A stretch of 64,000 bases of DNA from Glycomyces amatae (GTDB lineage Bacteria > Actinomycetota > Actinomycetes > Mycobacteriales > Micromonosporaceae): the NCBI RefSeq assembly GCF_020991375.1, contig NZ_JAJLQZ010000013.1, forward strand, positions 46,608 to 110,607, written 5' to 3'. Within the stretch, counting starts at the first letter, position 1. The number at the start of each line of letters is the position of its first letter. Under the pieces are notes generated by a model, which was not told where the DNA came from, did not search any database, and saw only the letters and a list, made by a program, of their open reading frames with translations. This document shows positions 33,358-44,000 of the stretch, one piece after another. A program made the translations under genes and the position numbers.

Positions 33358-36159
33358 GTGCAGACCCCCGTTTGGCTCGCCGTCGACCTCGGCACCACCC
33401 ACACCGTCGCCGTCGTCGGCCGCGACGGCCAGGAGCCCCGCTCGCTGATCTTCGACGGCTCGCCGCTCCTGCCCTCCGGCGTGTTCCTCGACGCGAGCGG
33501 CGAGCTCCACACCGGCCGCGACGCGCAGCGCCTCGCCGCGTCCGAGCCCGCGCGCTTCGAGCCGCACCCCAAGCGCCGCATCGACGACGGCACGGTCCTC
33601 CTCGGCGACCGCGAGGTCCCCGTCGAGGAGCTGCTCGCCACCGGCCTGGGCCGCGTCGCCGAGGAGGCCGCCGCCTCCGGGATGCGCCCGGCCGAGACGG
33701 TCCTGACCTGCCCCGCCGACTGGGGGCCGGTGCGCCGGGCCGCCCTGGAGCGGGCCGCGGGCATCGCGGGCCTGCCCAAGCCCCGCCTGCTGCCCGAGCC
33801 GATCGCCGCCGCCACCTACTGCGCCGAGGTCCTCGGCCAGGAGATCCCCGTCGGCGGCACCGTCGTCGTCTTCGACTTCGGCGGCGGCACCTTCGACGCG
33901 GCCGTCGTCCGCCGCGCCGACGACGGCCGCCTGCGGACCCTCGCGGTCGGCGGCCTCGACGACCTCGGCGGGCTCGACGTCGACATGGCCCTCGCCGCGC
34001 ACCTCGGCCGCATCGTCGCCGGCCGCGACCCCGAGCTGTGGCAGCGCCTCAGCGAACCGGAGACCACCGCCGACCTGCGCGACCGCCTCGCCTTCTGGGG
34101 CGAGGTGCGCGCGGCCAAGGAGATGCTCTCGCGCACCTCCACCGCGCCGGTCGCCCTGCCCGGCCACAACCCGATGGGCCTGCACCTCACCCGCGACGAG
34201 CTCACCAGCCTGGCCGATCCGCTGGTGGCGCGCGCGGTCGACGAGACGCGCCGCACCCTCGAACGCGCGGGCGTCGAACCCGCCGCGCTCACCGCGCTGC
34301 TGCTCGTCGGCGGCTCCAGCCGGATGCCGCTGGTCGCCACGAGGCTGCACGGCCGCTTCGGCATCGCGCCGTCCGTGCCCGAGCAGCCCGAACTGCCCGT
34401 GGCCTTCGGCGCGCTGCGCCACGCCCTGGCCGAACCGGAGGCCCCGGCCGCGACGACGCCGTCGCCGTCGCCGCCCGTCTCCCCGGTGTCCCCGGTGACG
34501 TACGTGCCCGTCCCGCCCCCCGGCAGCGCCTCCACGCCCGCCACGGGGCCCGACGCGACCGGCGCCATGCCGCCGAACGCCCCGACCCAGCAGGCCCCGC
34601 ACCAGGGCTTCCCCCCGCCAGTGACCCCGCAGGCCCCCGGCTCCGGCCTGCCGCCCGTCCACACCGGACCCCTGCCGGTGGGCGGCCCGCCGCCGCGCCG
34701 CTTCGCCGCGCTCACCATCGTCTCCTCGCTCGTCATCGCCATCGTGATCGCGGTCGTCTTCGCGCTCAACCAGATCGACTGGGGCGGCCTCACCGGCGAC
34801 CTCGACCCGGGCGGCGCCATCGACGACGCCGTCGACGCCCTCGACGGCGACGGCGACGGCGACGCCGCCGACGGCGACACCGGCGAGGCCCTGACCGCCG
34901 CCTACGAGCAGCAGCTCAACGCGGGCGGGGCGGCCGCGGTGGCCGCCGCCGACGGCAAGGCGATCCTCGCCGAGGTGGTCGGCGGCGAGACCGTCGTCAG
35001 CGCCCTCACGCCCGAAGGCGAGGCGCTGTGGACGCAGGCCTACGACCTCGAGCCGACCGAACTCGCGCTCACCGTCGTCGAGGACCTGCTGGTCATCGAC
35101 GCGACCGCGTCGGCCGCCGACGAGGGCGAGGACATGCGCGCCGTCGCCTCCCTCGAGGACGGCGAACTGCTCTGGAAGCGGGCGTGGTCGCCGCTGGTCC
35201 GCAACGACGTCGCCTTCTACGGCACCGACGTCCTCGTGGAGCAGCGCGACGGCTTCGAGGACAACGCCGCGATCCGGATCGACCTGCGCACCGGCGAGGA
35301 GGTCTGGAGCAAGGGCGGGCCCTACGACCTGTTCATCATCGACGAGTACCGCGTCCGCGCCGCCACCGTCTGGGACGAGGGCCAGGAGGCCGCGGGCACG
35401 ACCCCGCCGAACTCCAACACGCTCTACGACAACCTGCTCGCGGGCGACCGGATCGTGGACCTCGACCCGTACGAGGGCACCGGCACGGTCCGCGACGCCG
35501 CCGACGGCGGGGCCGTCACCAGCGGCGACATCCCGGTCGACGCCAACATCTGGACGGTCTTCGACGACCTGGTCATCGGCAAGGCCTCCGACGAGGCCTC
35601 GCCCGGCCGCCACACCCTGATCGCCCACTCGCTGTCCGACCTTGGCGAGTCCTGGCAGCTCCCGCTCGACGTCGCCTACAGCATCAAGCACGTCAAGCCC
35701 TGCGGCCCGCACCTGGTCTGCGCCGCGATCGACCACACCGACGCGGACGACCAGTACAAGACCATCGCCGTCGACACCGCGACCGGCGAGCAGGTCTGGG
35801 AGCGGCCCGTGGACTGGGCCTTCGACGACAACTGGTACAGCGGCCCGAGCGGCCTGGTCTTCGGCAACCAGGTCTTCGACACGGTCGACACCGCCGCGCT
35901 GCTGGACTTCGGAGGGCGGTCCCTCGCCGAGGGCGGCCTCGGCTCGTTCGTCTTCGCCGTGCGGGGCGACCGGGCGGTGATGGTCGCCTCGGGCACCGAC
36001 GGCTGGCACGCCGCCGTGGTGGACATGGCGACCGGGGCGCGGACGGCCCCGGCGCTCATCGGCCCCGACCTGCCCGAGCACGCCTCCATCGCCGGGGACC
36101 TCTGCGTCGTCCTGTCCAAGGACCTGCGGGCCCTGGTCTACACCGTCCCAGGGCTCTGA
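33358..36159 (+). CDS. Hsp70-like ATPase fused through a TM helix to a PQQ-like beta-propeller
   Basis: A 933-aa protein from GTG 33358. Residues 1-360 are a DnaK-type actin-fold ATPase: VDLGTTHTVAVVG (phosphate 1), VVVFDFGGGTFDAAVVRR (phosphate 2) and ALLLVGGSSRMPLVATRL (adenosine). A Pro-rich linker (about 365-445), a single TM helix (about 450-472) and an acidic DGDGDGDAADGD stretch follow. The remaining 440 residues form an extracytoplasmic beta-propeller (RTGEEVWSKGG, TATGEQVWERPV). It lacks the Hsp70 peptide-binding domain. Such fusions occur near WXG/ESX-like proteins, as here. Cytoplasmic ATP state may be relayed outside; this is inference. Confidence 0.88.
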   Translation: MQTPVWLAVDLGTTHTVAVVGRDGQEPRSLIFDGSPLLPSGVFLDASGELHTGRDAQRLAASEPARFEPHPKRRIDDGTVLLGDREVPVEELLATGLGRVAEEAAASGMRPAETVLTCPADWGPVRRAALERAAGIAGLPKPRLLPEPIAAATYCAEVLGQEIPVGGTVVVFDFGGGTFDAAVVRRADDGRLRTLAVGGLDDLGGLDVDMALAAHLGRIVAGRDPELWQRLSEPETTADLRDRLAFWGEVRAAKEMLSRTSTAPVALPGHNPMGLHLTRDELTSLADPLVARAVDETRRTLERAGVEPAALTALLLVGGSSRMPLVATRLHGRFGIAPSVPEQPELPVAFGALRHALAEPEAPAATTPSPSPPVSPVSPVTYVPVPPPGSASTPATGPDATGAMPPNAPTQQAPHQGFPPPVTPQAPGSGLPPVHTGPLPVGGPPPRRFAALTIVSSLVIAIVIAVVFALNQIDWGGLTGDLDPGGAIDDAVDALDGDGDGDAADGDTGEALTAAYEQQLNAGGAAAVAAADGKAILAEVVGGETVVSALTPEGEALWTQAYDLEPTELALTVVEDLLVIDATASAADEGEDMRAVASLEDGELLWKRAWSPLVRNDVAFYGTDVLVEQRDGFEDNAAIRIDLRTGEEVWSKGGPYDLFIIDEYRVRAATVWDEGQEAAGTTPPNSNTLYDNLLAGDRIVDLDPYEGTGTVRDAADGGAVTSGDIPVDANIWTVFDDLVIGKASDEASPGRHTLIAHSLSDLGESWQLPLDVAYSIKHVKPCGPHLVCAAIDHTDADDQYKTIAVDTATGEQVWERPVDWAFDDNWYSGPSGLVFGNQVFDTVDTAALLDFGGRSLAEGGLGSFVFAVRGDRAVMVASGTDGWHAAVVDMATGARTAPALIGPDLPEHASIAGDLCVVLSKDLRALVYTVPGL

Positions 36160-36165
36160 GACGGC

Positions 36166-36735
36166 TCAGCGATTGTAGAGGTCCACTCCGGACCCGTCGC
36201 GGAACCGGATGCGGAGGTACACGGCGCCTTCGCGCTCCACGTCGCCCTCGAACGCGAACCGCGCCGAGGGCACCTCGATGACCTTGTCCAGCAGCACGAC
36301 CGTGTCGGACCGTACGAGCGCCCCTGGCGGATGCCCGGGCCCGGGCGCGGCGCGCCGCTCGGCGGCGTAGCCGAACCGGTCGTGCGAGAGCACCCAGACG
36401 CCCTCGCGGTGCGGCCCGGTGCCGAGCAGCCTCGCGGCCTCGCACCCCTTGCCGTCCCCGAACGCGACCAGGCCCGGCGGCCGGCCCTCGAACCGGCGGA
36501 CCGCGTTCCAGTACGGCGCGCCGGTCAGGAGCCCCAACGGGCTCAGGAGCTTCGCCGCCGCCCAGCCCGCCGCGGTCATCGCCTTCCACGCCGCCGAAGG
36601 ATGCCCGCGGATATCCGACTGGTAGTTGCCGCGCTTGGTGGCCGCGAATCCGCGCAGGCGCTCGCCCTCCCGGAGCCACTGCCCGGTCACCAGGCTGCGA
36701 GCGTCCTCGTACAGGTCGTACTCGCGGCCGCTCAT
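36166..36735 (-). CDS. Uncharacterised partner of the WXG-like protein (189 aa)
   Basis: Read from ATG 36735, which overlaps the upstream stop (TGATG). The protein starts MSGREYDLYEDARSLVTGQWL and has a moderately hydrophobic middle (AGWAAAKLLSPLGLLTGAPYW). Its C-terminal half is beta-rich and ligand-domain-like (WVLSHDRFGYAAERR, SARFAFEGDVEREGAVYLRIRF). No known family. Coupled to the WXG100-like gene, so it may be its chaperone, immunity or export partner. It converges with the Hsp70 fusion, the stops being 6 bp apart. Confidence 0.72.
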   Translation of the reverse strand: MSGREYDLYEDARSLVTGQWLREGERLRGFAATKRGNYQSDIRGHPSAAWKAMTAAGWAAAKLLSPLGLLTGAPYWNAVRRFEGRPPGLVAFGDGKGCEAARLLGTGPHREGVWVLSHDRFGYAAERRAAPGPGHPPGALVRSDTVVLLDKVIEVPSARFAFEGDVEREGAVYLRIRFRDGSGVDLYNR

Positions 36736-37955
36736 CAGGAGTTGAACTCGCTGAGCAGCTTGTTCAGCGCGTCGGCCGCCTCCTGGTCGGCCGCGGCGTG
36801 GTCGGCGCGGCACTCGCCGATGAGCATCGCCTGGCCGTCGAACGCCGACACGATCTCGCCGATCGCCTCGTCCAGGCCCTCGGCCGTCGACATGTAGTGG
36901 CCTTCCAGGCCCACCCAGCCGGGGACGCCCCAGGTCGCCTCCTCGGCCATGGTCTCCGAGGCCTGCGACTGGATCGGGCCCGCCTGCCCCGCGAGGCCCT
37001 GGAGCGCCGACTGGAGGCCGTCGAGCTCGTCCAGGTCCACATTGATCGCGCCGCCGCCCCCGGCCCCGCCGCCGGAGCCCCCGGCGGTCATCGCGCCGAG
37101 CTGGTCCATCGCCGCCTGCGGCGCGTTGGCGGCCAGGCTCGCGCCCGCGCCCACGGCCGCCTTGACGAGTACGCCCTTCCACAGCGCGTAGCCCATGCCG
37201 TCGCGCAGGCCGAAGATCTGCCCGGGGGAGACGTGGAACGCGCCCTTGCGGTTGAGCCCCTGGTCGACCAGGACGCGGAGGATCTTGCCGAAGATGCCCG
37301 TGGTGGTCTTGATCTTGTTCATGACCCGCAGGAACATCGAGGTCGCCTTGTAGAACGCGCTCAGGACGTACGTGGCGATGCTCGCGCCGAACGACCACGG
37401 GCCGGTCGCGAGCGCGATGAGGCCCCGGGTGATGAGCCACGCCACCAGCTCGGCGAGGATCGACTCGATGAGCGCCTTGATCGCCTCGGCCAGCATCCGG
37501 CACCAGCTGACGATCTGCTGCACGTTCGACGCCTCGTTGGCCGCGGCCGCGATCGCCGCCGCGAGCGCCTCGAGCTGCTCGGCCGCGGCGGTCGCGTCCT
37601 GGCCCTGCCAGGAGTTGAGGTTCGCGCCCACCGCAGAGCTGGTGTCCGAGGAGAGCGTCTGGAGCGAGCTCGAGACCTCGCCCCACGCCTGCTCGACGCG
37701 CTCCATGTCGCCCGGGGAGCCCGAGACGTACTCGATCGCCTCGTTGAACGGGTCCACGAGTTCCAGGACGATGCTCAGACCGGCCGACGCCAGGGCGAAG
37801 ACCGGGTCCTTCATCGCGCCCAGGACCTCCATGCCCAGGCCCATGATCTCGCCGGGGATGGCCGAGGCCGAGGAGATCCGGTCGTCGCCGGCGATCGTCC
37901 CCCAGATGTTCTGGGCCAGGCTCGAACCCGTGCTGACTACTGGAATATCACCCAT
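36735..37955 (-). CDS. WXG100-like (ESX/type VII) protein with central hydrophobic domain
   Basis: A 406-aa protein. Residues about 70-150 are helical with the SWQG motif (ANLNSWQGQDATAAAEQLEAL), the WXG turn of ESX substrates. The middle (about 170-290) has several hydrophobic helices (ALIESILAELVAWLITRGLIAL). A Gly-rich linker (GGSGGGAGGGG) leads to a second helical hairpin ending AADALNKLLSEFNS. Length and architecture resemble the large WXG/LXG-type effectors or channel-like PPE analogues of actinobacteria. No toxin domain is recognised. ATG 37955 has only a weak GAAAG upstream. Confidence 0.8.
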   Translation of the reverse strand: MGDIPVVSTGSSLAQNIWGTIAGDDRISSASAIPGEIMGLGMEVLGAMKDPVFALASAGLSIVLELVDPFNEAIEYVSGSPGDMERVEQAWGEVSSSLQTLSSDTSSAVGANLNSWQGQDATAAAEQLEALAAAIAAAANEASNVQQIVSWCRMLAEAIKALIESILAELVAWLITRGLIALATGPWSFGASIATYVLSAFYKATSMFLRVMNKIKTTTGIFGKILRVLVDQGLNRKGAFHVSPGQIFGLRDGMGYALWKGVLVKAAVGAGASLAANAPQAAMDQLGAMTAGGSGGGAGGGGAINVDLDELDGLQSALQGLAGQAGPIQSQASETMAEEATWGVPGWVGLEGHYMSTAEGLDEAIGEIVSAFDGQAMLIGECRADHAAADQEAADALNKLLSEFNS

Positions 37956-38055
37956 GATGTCGCTTTCGTGAGGGGGCGCCGATTGATTGAAGGCCAGCAT
38001 ACTGCGGCGCGGCGAGGCCCCGGAACCAGCGGTTTCGGGGCCTCGCGCCGCGGTG

Positions 38056-38853
38056 TCAGACGTCCGTGCGCTTGACGCGCCAGGCGGCGCCGCCGAGGAC
38101 GGCGGCGATGTAGCCGCAGAAGACGGCCAGCCCCGCCCCCGGCGAGAGCGCGCCCTCCTGCGGCGTCACGGCCGTGAACGCGTCGCCCGCCTCGGAGGGC
38201 AGGTACCGCACGACGTCGCTCCAGCTGTCCGGGATCAGCAGCGCCGCCACCATGGCGAGCAGGAACATGACGCCGAACAGGGTGGTGATCGCGCCGGGCG
38301 TGGAGCGCAGCAGCGCACCGAGCCCCATGCCGAGGAGCCCCGAGCCGGTCAGCAGGAACGCGGTCCCGACCACCGCGCGGGCCACGCCCGGGTCGGACCA
38401 GGACGCGCCGTCCTCGATCACGGCCTGGCCCGCGGTGAAGGCCACCGCCGAGGCGGCCAGCGCGACGGCGAACACGACGGCGGTGAACACGGCGGCCTTG
38501 GCCCACAGCACCGGCAGGCGCCTCGGGACGGCCGCCATCGAGGAGCGGATCATCCCGGTGCTGTACTCCCCGGCCATGACCAGCACGCCGAGCGTGCCGA
38601 ACGCCAGCAGCGTGAAGTTCGTGCCGGTGAGGCTCGCGCTCACCGGGTCGGTGGGCTCGTTGCCGGGAGGGCCGCTCTGCTCGGGGGTGCCGTACAACGA
38701 CGAGGCGAGCATCCCGACGCCGACGAGCAGCAGCACGGCGACGCCGAGGGTGATGAGGGTCGAGCGCACGGACCAGAACTTGATCCATTCGCTCTTGACG
38801 ACCCGCGGCAGGCTGACCCGCCTGCGGGGGAGGGCGAGGGCTGCGGCGGTCAT
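38056..38853 (-). CDS. ABC-2 type transporter permease
   Basis: A 265-aa membrane protein with about six hydrophobic helices. The N-terminus VKSEWIKFWSVRSTLITLG is the cytoplasmic amphipathic entry helix of ABC-2 permeases, followed by GEYSTGMIRSSMAAVPRR (the conserved GEY loop). It starts by ATGA overlap with the ATPase gene. It resembles the permease at 50856-51653 in length and layout. With the ATPase it would export a lipid, peptide or antibiotic. The adjacent two-component system, transcribed divergently, is its likely regulator. Confidence 0.9.
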   Translation of the reverse strand: MTAAALALPRRRVSLPRVVKSEWIKFWSVRSTLITLGVAVLLLVGVGMLASSLYGTPEQSGPPGNEPTDPVSASLTGTNFTLLAFGTLGVLVMAGEYSTGMIRSSMAAVPRRLPVLWAKAAVFTAVVFAVALAASAVAFTAGQAVIEDGASWSDPGVARAVVGTAFLLTGSGLLGMGLGALLRSTPGAITTLFGVMFLLAMVAALLIPDSWSDVVRYLPSEAGDAFTAVTPQEGALSPGAGLAVFCGYIAAVLGGAAWRVKRTDV

Positions 38854-39770
38854 CGCGAGGCTCCGATCGTGGCGGACTGGTATTCGACGGCGTCCCTGGT
38901 GAGCTCCATGAAGGCCTCCTCGAGGGACGGGCGGACGACGGTGAGTTCGTGCAGCGCCAGCCCTGCGGCGGCGGCCCGGTCGCCGATCTCCTCGGCGGAC
39001 AGGCCCGTGACCTCGAACAGGCCCCGGTCGACGCTGAGCACGGTGGTCCCGGGCCCGGCGACGAGGTCGTGCAGCGCGTTCGCGTGCGGCGACCGCACCC
39101 GGACGCTCTCGTCGGCGGCGCTCTCGATGAACTCGCCCACCGAGACGTCGGCGATCAGGCGGCCCCTGCCGATCACGATCAGGTGCTCGGCGGTCAGCGC
39201 CATCTCGCTCATCAGGTGCGAGGAGACGAACACGGTCCGGCCGCGGTCGGCCAGGTCCCGCATGAGGTTGCGGATCCACAGCACGCCTTCGGGGTCGAGC
39301 CCGTTCGTGGGCTCGTCCAGGATGACGACCTCGGGGTCGGCGAGCAGCGCCGAGGCGATGCCGAGCCGCTGGCCCATGCCGAGGGAGAACCCGCCGACCC
39401 GCTTGCGGGCCACCTGGTGCAGCCCGACGAGGTCGATCACCTCGTCGACGCGGGACCGCGGGACGCCCGTGGTCGCGGCGAGGGCGAGCAGGTGGTGGTA
39501 GGCGGTGCGTCCGGTGTGGACGGCCTTCGCGTCGAGCAGGGCACCGGCCTGGAACATCGGGTCGGGGTGCTCGGCGTACGGGCGGCCGTTGACCGTGGCG
39601 GTGCCGGAGGTCGGCCGGTCCAGCCCGAGGACCATCCGCATGGTGGTCGACTTCCCGGAGCCGTTGGGGCCGAGGAACCCCGTCACGACGCCCGGCTCCA
39701 CGGTGAAGGTGAGCCCGTCGACGGCGGTGGTGTCGCCGTAGCGCTTGGTGAGTTCGTGTACTTCGATCAT
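38850..39770 (-). CDS. ABC transporter ATP-binding protein
   Basis: A 306-aa ATPase of the DrrA/BcrA-like group. It has Walker A GPNGSGKSTTM (near residue 38), signature FSLGMGQRLGIASALL, Walker B VVILDEPTNGLDPEG and the H-loop FVSSHLMSEM. The C-terminal 85 residues are the usual BcrA-type accessory domain (SLEEAFMELTRDAVEYQS). Such transporters often give resistance to, or export, antimicrobials. It diverges from a DesK-type histidine kinase 145 bp away and is paralogous to the ATPase at 51650-52579. Confidence 0.93.
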   Translation of the reverse strand: MIEVHELTKRYGDTTAVDGLTFTVEPGVVTGFLGPNGSGKSTTMRMVLGLDRPTSGTATVNGRPYAEHPDPMFQAGALLDAKAVHTGRTAYHHLLALAATTGVPRSRVDEVIDLVGLHQVARKRVGGFSLGMGQRLGIASALLADPEVVILDEPTNGLDPEGVLWIRNLMRDLADRGRTVFVSSHLMSEMALTAEHLIVIGRGRLIADVSVGEFIESAADESVRVRSPHANALHDLVAGPGTTVLSVDRGLFEVTGLSAEEIGDRAAAAGLALHELTVVRPSLEEAFMELTRDAVEYQSATIGASR

Positions 39771-39915
39771 GCGGTCCAGTCTCGCGACCGGGCCTTGTCA
39801 TCGTCGTCGTCCGGACGCGGGCCGTTGACCTACCGCATCCGCGGTACCCCGCCCGCCCGCGGTTACCGCGAACGGACGACGCCCCGGGGACCCGCCGCCA
39901 CGTACGATCTGGGGC

Positions 39916-41087
<1,172 letters not shown>

Positions 41088-41091
<4 letters not shown>

Positions 41092-41765
41092 CCATCCGCG
41101 TCCTGCTCGCCGACGACCAGGCGCTCATCCGCGCCGGGTTCTCGCTCATCATCGGCTCCGACCCCGAACTCGAGATCGTCGGCGAGGCCGTCGACGGGCG
41201 CGAGGCGGTCGAGCTGGCCCGCTCCGAACGCGCCGACGTCGTCCTCATGGACATCCGGATGCCCGGGGTCGACGGCATCGAGGCGACCAAGCGGATCGCC
41301 GCCGACGACGACCTCGCCGGGGTGCGCATCCTGGTGCTCACCACCTTCGAGAACGACGACAACGTGGTCCTCGCCCTGCGCGCGGGCGCCAGCGGCTTCC
41401 TCGGCAAGGGCGTCGAGCCCGAGGACCTGGTCCGCGCCATCAAAGTGGTCGCCTCCGGCGAGGCGCTGCTCTCGCCCGCCGCGACCAAGGGCATGATCGG
41501 CCGCTTCCTCGCCCAGGCCGAGCCCGGCCCGCTGCCCTCGCCCGAGCCGCTCCAGGTCCTCACCGAGCGCGAGCGCGAAGTGCTCGCCCTGGCCGCGCAC
41601 GGCCTGTCGAACGACGACATCGCCGCCAAGCTCTACCTCTCGCCGCTGACCGCGAAGACGCACGTCAACCGGGCGATGACCAAGCTCGGGGTCCGCGACC
41701 GGGCCCAACTGGTGGTCATCGCCTACCAGACGGGCCTGGTCAGGCCGGGCGACCCGGTCCCGTGA
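41088..41765 (+). CDS. LuxR/NarL-family response regulator
   Basis: A 225-aa regulator from GTG 41088 (GTGA overlap with the kinase). The receiver domain has LLADDQALIRAGF, the phospho-Asp in VVLMDIRMPGVDG (about residue 54), LVLTTF and the Lys of GFLGKG. The C-terminal HTH is LTEREREVLALAAHGLSNDDIAAKLYLSPLTAKTHVNRAMTKL in standard LuxR form. It is cognate to the upstream kinase and probably controls the divergent ABC transporter operon. Confidence 0.95.
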
Positions 41766-41856
41766 AAGAACTTCCGGGAGGATGTCGAGAACCGCGAAGC
41801 GGCTCCGTCGTCCCACATGAACGCCGGAACCGCCGGCACCTGCAGGGGAGACCGAC

Positions 41857-42249
41857 ATGAAGTACGTCGTCCTGATCCACTCGAACCCGCAGCCGTGGGG
41901 GCACCCCACGGGGGAGTTCGTCGCCGAGAACCAGGCGCTGCCCGCCGCCGAGCGCGCGCGGCTGAACGCCGAGTTCGAGGCGCTCCTGGGCGAGCTGCAC
42001 GAGAACGGCGAGCTCGTCACCGGCGAGGCCCTCGGCGACCCGACCACCTCGACGCTCTACCGCTGGAAGGACGGCGGCCCGCTGGCGACCGACGGCCCCT
42101 ACTCCGAGTCCAAGGAGCACCTGGCCGGGTTCTTCCTCATCGACGTCTCGGGGCCCGAGCGCGCCCGCGAGATCGCGCGGGTCTTCTCCGGGCCGGGCGA
42201 GACGGTCGAGCTGCGGCCCGCGATGTGGCCCGGCGGCGAGGAGGGCTGA
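41857..42249 (+). CDS. YciI/DGPF-domain protein
   Basis: A 130-aa alpha-beta ferredoxin-like protein with the family motif TDGPYSESKEHLAGFFLIDV (the DGPF-type core). It starts with MKYVVLIHSNP and lies immediately before, and overlapping by TGATG, an ECF sigma factor. DGPF proteins are consistently linked to ECF42 sigma factors, but their biochemical role is not settled. The ATG at 41857 follows GGGGAGA. Confidence 0.9.
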   Translation: MKYVVLIHSNPQPWGHPTGEFVAENQALPAAERARLNAEFEALLGELHENGELVTGEALGDPTTSTLYRWKDGGPLATDGPYSESKEHLAGFFLIDVSGPERAREIARVFSGPGETVELRPAMWPGGEEG

Positions 42250-43460
42250 TGGAAGGGGGCCTCGATGAAGTGTGGCGGCGCGAGTCGGCGCACGTCCTCG
42301 GGGCGCTGGTCCGCCGCTACGGCGACTTCGACGCCTGCGAGGACGCCGCCCAGGAGGCGGTGCTCGCGGCCGCGGTCCACTGGCCGCGCGAAGGCCTCCC
42401 GGCGAACCCGCGGGCCTGGCTGATCCGGGCCGCCTCCCGGCGGCTCGTCGACGGCTGGCGGAGCGCGCGGGCCAGGGCCGCCCGCGAGGTCGGCGACGCC
42501 GCCCGCGGGCCGGCCGCCGAACCGGTCGACCGGGACGACTCGCTCCACGTGCTCCTGCTCTGCTGCCACCCGGCGCTGTCCGAGGCCTCGCGGGTCGCCC
42601 TGACGCTGCGCGCCGTGGGCGGCCTGACGACCGAGCAGATCGCCGCCGCGTTCCTGGTGCCGGTGGCGACGACGGCCCAGCGCATCAGCCGGGCGAAGGC
42701 GACGCTGGCGCGGACCGGCGCGCGCCTGCGGGACGTCGCCGCGGACGACCTGCCCGGCCGCGTCCGCTCGGTGCGGCAGGTGCTGTACCTGGTCTTCAAC
42801 GAGGGCTACACCCGCAGCGGCGGCCCGGCGCTGGTCGACGTCTCCCTCACCGGCGAGGCGATCCGGCTCGCGCGCGAACTCCGCGCCCGCCTCCCCAGCG
42901 ACACCGAGACGGCGGGACTGCTGGCGCTGATGCTGCTGACGGACGCCCGCGCCGCCGCCCGCACCGACGAGCGGGGCGAGCTCGTGCCGCTGGCCGAGCA
43001 GGACCGCTCCCGCTGGGACCGGGCGAAGATCGCCGAGGGGACCGCGCTGCTGGAGCGGGCCCTGCCGGCCGGCCCCGTCGAGCCCTTCCAGCTCCAGGCG
43101 GCGATCGCCGCCGTGCACGACGAGGCCGCCGCGTACGGGGACACCGACTGGCCGCAGATCGCCGAGCTCTACCGGATGCTGGACCGTATCGCCCCGGGGC
43201 CGGTGGTGACGATGAACCGGGCCGTCGCGGTCGCGATGACCGACGGCCCCGAGCGGGCCCTGCGGCTGCTGGAACCGCTGCTGGAGGACCCGAAGCTGCG
43301 CGGCGGCCACCGCCTGCACGCCGTCAGGGCCCATCTGCACGAGCAGGCGGGCGACGTCGCCGCGGCGCGGGAGGCCTACCGGGAGGCGTCCCGGCTCACG
43401 ACGAGCACGCCCGAGCAGCGGTACCTGTCGCGCCGGGCCCGGGCCCTCGACCAGCGGTGA
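42249..43460 (+). CDS. ECF42-type RNA polymerase sigma factor with C-terminal extension
   Basis: A 403-aa protein. Residues 1-170 hold the sigma-2 region (FDACEDAAQEAVLAAAVHWP) and sigma-4 HTH (LTTEQIAAAFLVPVATTAQRISRAKATL). The remaining 230 residues are the ECF42-type helical, TPR-like extension (VLYLVFNEGYTRSGGPALVDVSLTGEAIRLAREL; PVVTMNRAVAVAMTDGPERAL). The extension replaces an anti-sigma factor in this group. It is coupled to the DGPF gene. Target promoters cannot be deduced here. Confidence 0.92.
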   Translation: MEGGLDEVWRRESAHVLGALVRRYGDFDACEDAAQEAVLAAAVHWPREGLPANPRAWLIRAASRRLVDGWRSARARAAREVGDAARGPAAEPVDRDDSLHVLLLCCHPALSEASRVALTLRAVGGLTTEQIAAAFLVPVATTAQRISRAKATLARTGARLRDVAADDLPGRVRSVRQVLYLVFNEGYTRSGGPALVDVSLTGEAIRLARELRARLPSDTETAGLLALMLLTDARAAARTDERGELVPLAEQDRSRWDRAKIAEGTALLERALPAGPVEPFQLQAAIAAVHDEAAAYGDTDWPQIAELYRMLDRIAPGPVVTMNRAVAVAMTDGPERALRLLEPLLEDPKLRGGHRLHAVRAHLHEQAGDVAAAREAYREASRLTTSTPEQRYLSRRARALDQR

Positions 43461-43486
43461 CGCCCCGCCGCGGGCCCGGACGCGAC

Positions 43487-43516
43487 GAACCGGGGGCGCG
43501 GACGCGCCCCCGGTTC
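43487..43516. terminator. Bidirectional terminator between sigma factor and SRPBCC gene
   Basis: A perfect 13-bp stem (GAACCGGGGGCGC with GCGCCCCCGGTTC) with a 4-nt loop in the 72-bp gap between two convergent genes. Confidence 0.8.
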
Positions 43517-43532
43517 CACCCGCCCCCGGGTC

Positions 43533-44000
43533 TCACATGGCCGAGCCCGGCGGCGGGACGTCGCCGCGCCAGCTGCCGGACTCGTAGCCCTGGTTCTCGA
43601 TGAAGTCCTTGAAGCGCTCCATGTCGCCCTTGACCCGCCGGTTGAGGACGCCGAGCTTGTCGGCCGCCTTCTCGGCGAAGCCCTCCGGGTCCAGGTCCAT
43701 CTGGGCCGTGACCCTCGTGTTGTCGTCGTCGAGCCGGTGGAAGGTGACCACACCGGCGTGCGTGGGCCCGTTCAGGGACTTCCACGCCACCCGCTCGTCG
43801 GGGTGCTGCTCCGTGATCGAGGCGTCGAACTCGCGGGTGACCCCGCCGACGTTCGTCACCCAGTGCAGATGCGTGTCGTCGAGCTGCGTGATCGACTCGA
43901 CGCCCTCCATGAACGAAGGGAAGGTCTCGAACTGCGTCCACTGGTTGTACGCCGTCGAGACGGGGACGTGGACGTCGACTGATTCGGTGATGGCGCCCAT
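43533..44000 (-). CDS. SRPBCC/polyketide-cyclase-like protein
   Basis: A 155-aa START-like domain: ITESVDVHVPVSTAYNQWTQFETFPSFMEGVESI at the N-terminus is the hallmark of the Polyketide_cyc2/SRPBCC 'cyclase/dehydrase' group. A C-terminal helix (GDMERFKDFIENQGYESGSWRG) closes the cavity. ATG 44000 is preceded by AAGGAG at 9 nt. These proteins bind hydrophobic ligands, and most actinobacterial members have no known role. Divergent from the GH15 gene across 275 bp, which holds an 8-bp stem at 44183-44209. Confidence 0.85.
   Translation of the reverse strand: MGAITESVDVHVPVSTAYNQWTQFETFPSFMEGVESITQLDDTHLHWVTNVGGVTREFDASITEQHPDERVAWKSLNGPTHAGVVTFHRLDDDNTRVTAQMDLDPEGFAEKAADKLGVLNRRVKGDMERFKDFIENQGYESGSWRGDVPPPGSAM

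Noticed and set aside
39771..39915. Imperfect inverted repeats (CCGCGGTACC / GGTTACCGCG) between the ABC operon and kinase
   Set aside because: Arms match poorly and no consistent -10/-35 pair could be placed, so no operator is claimed.
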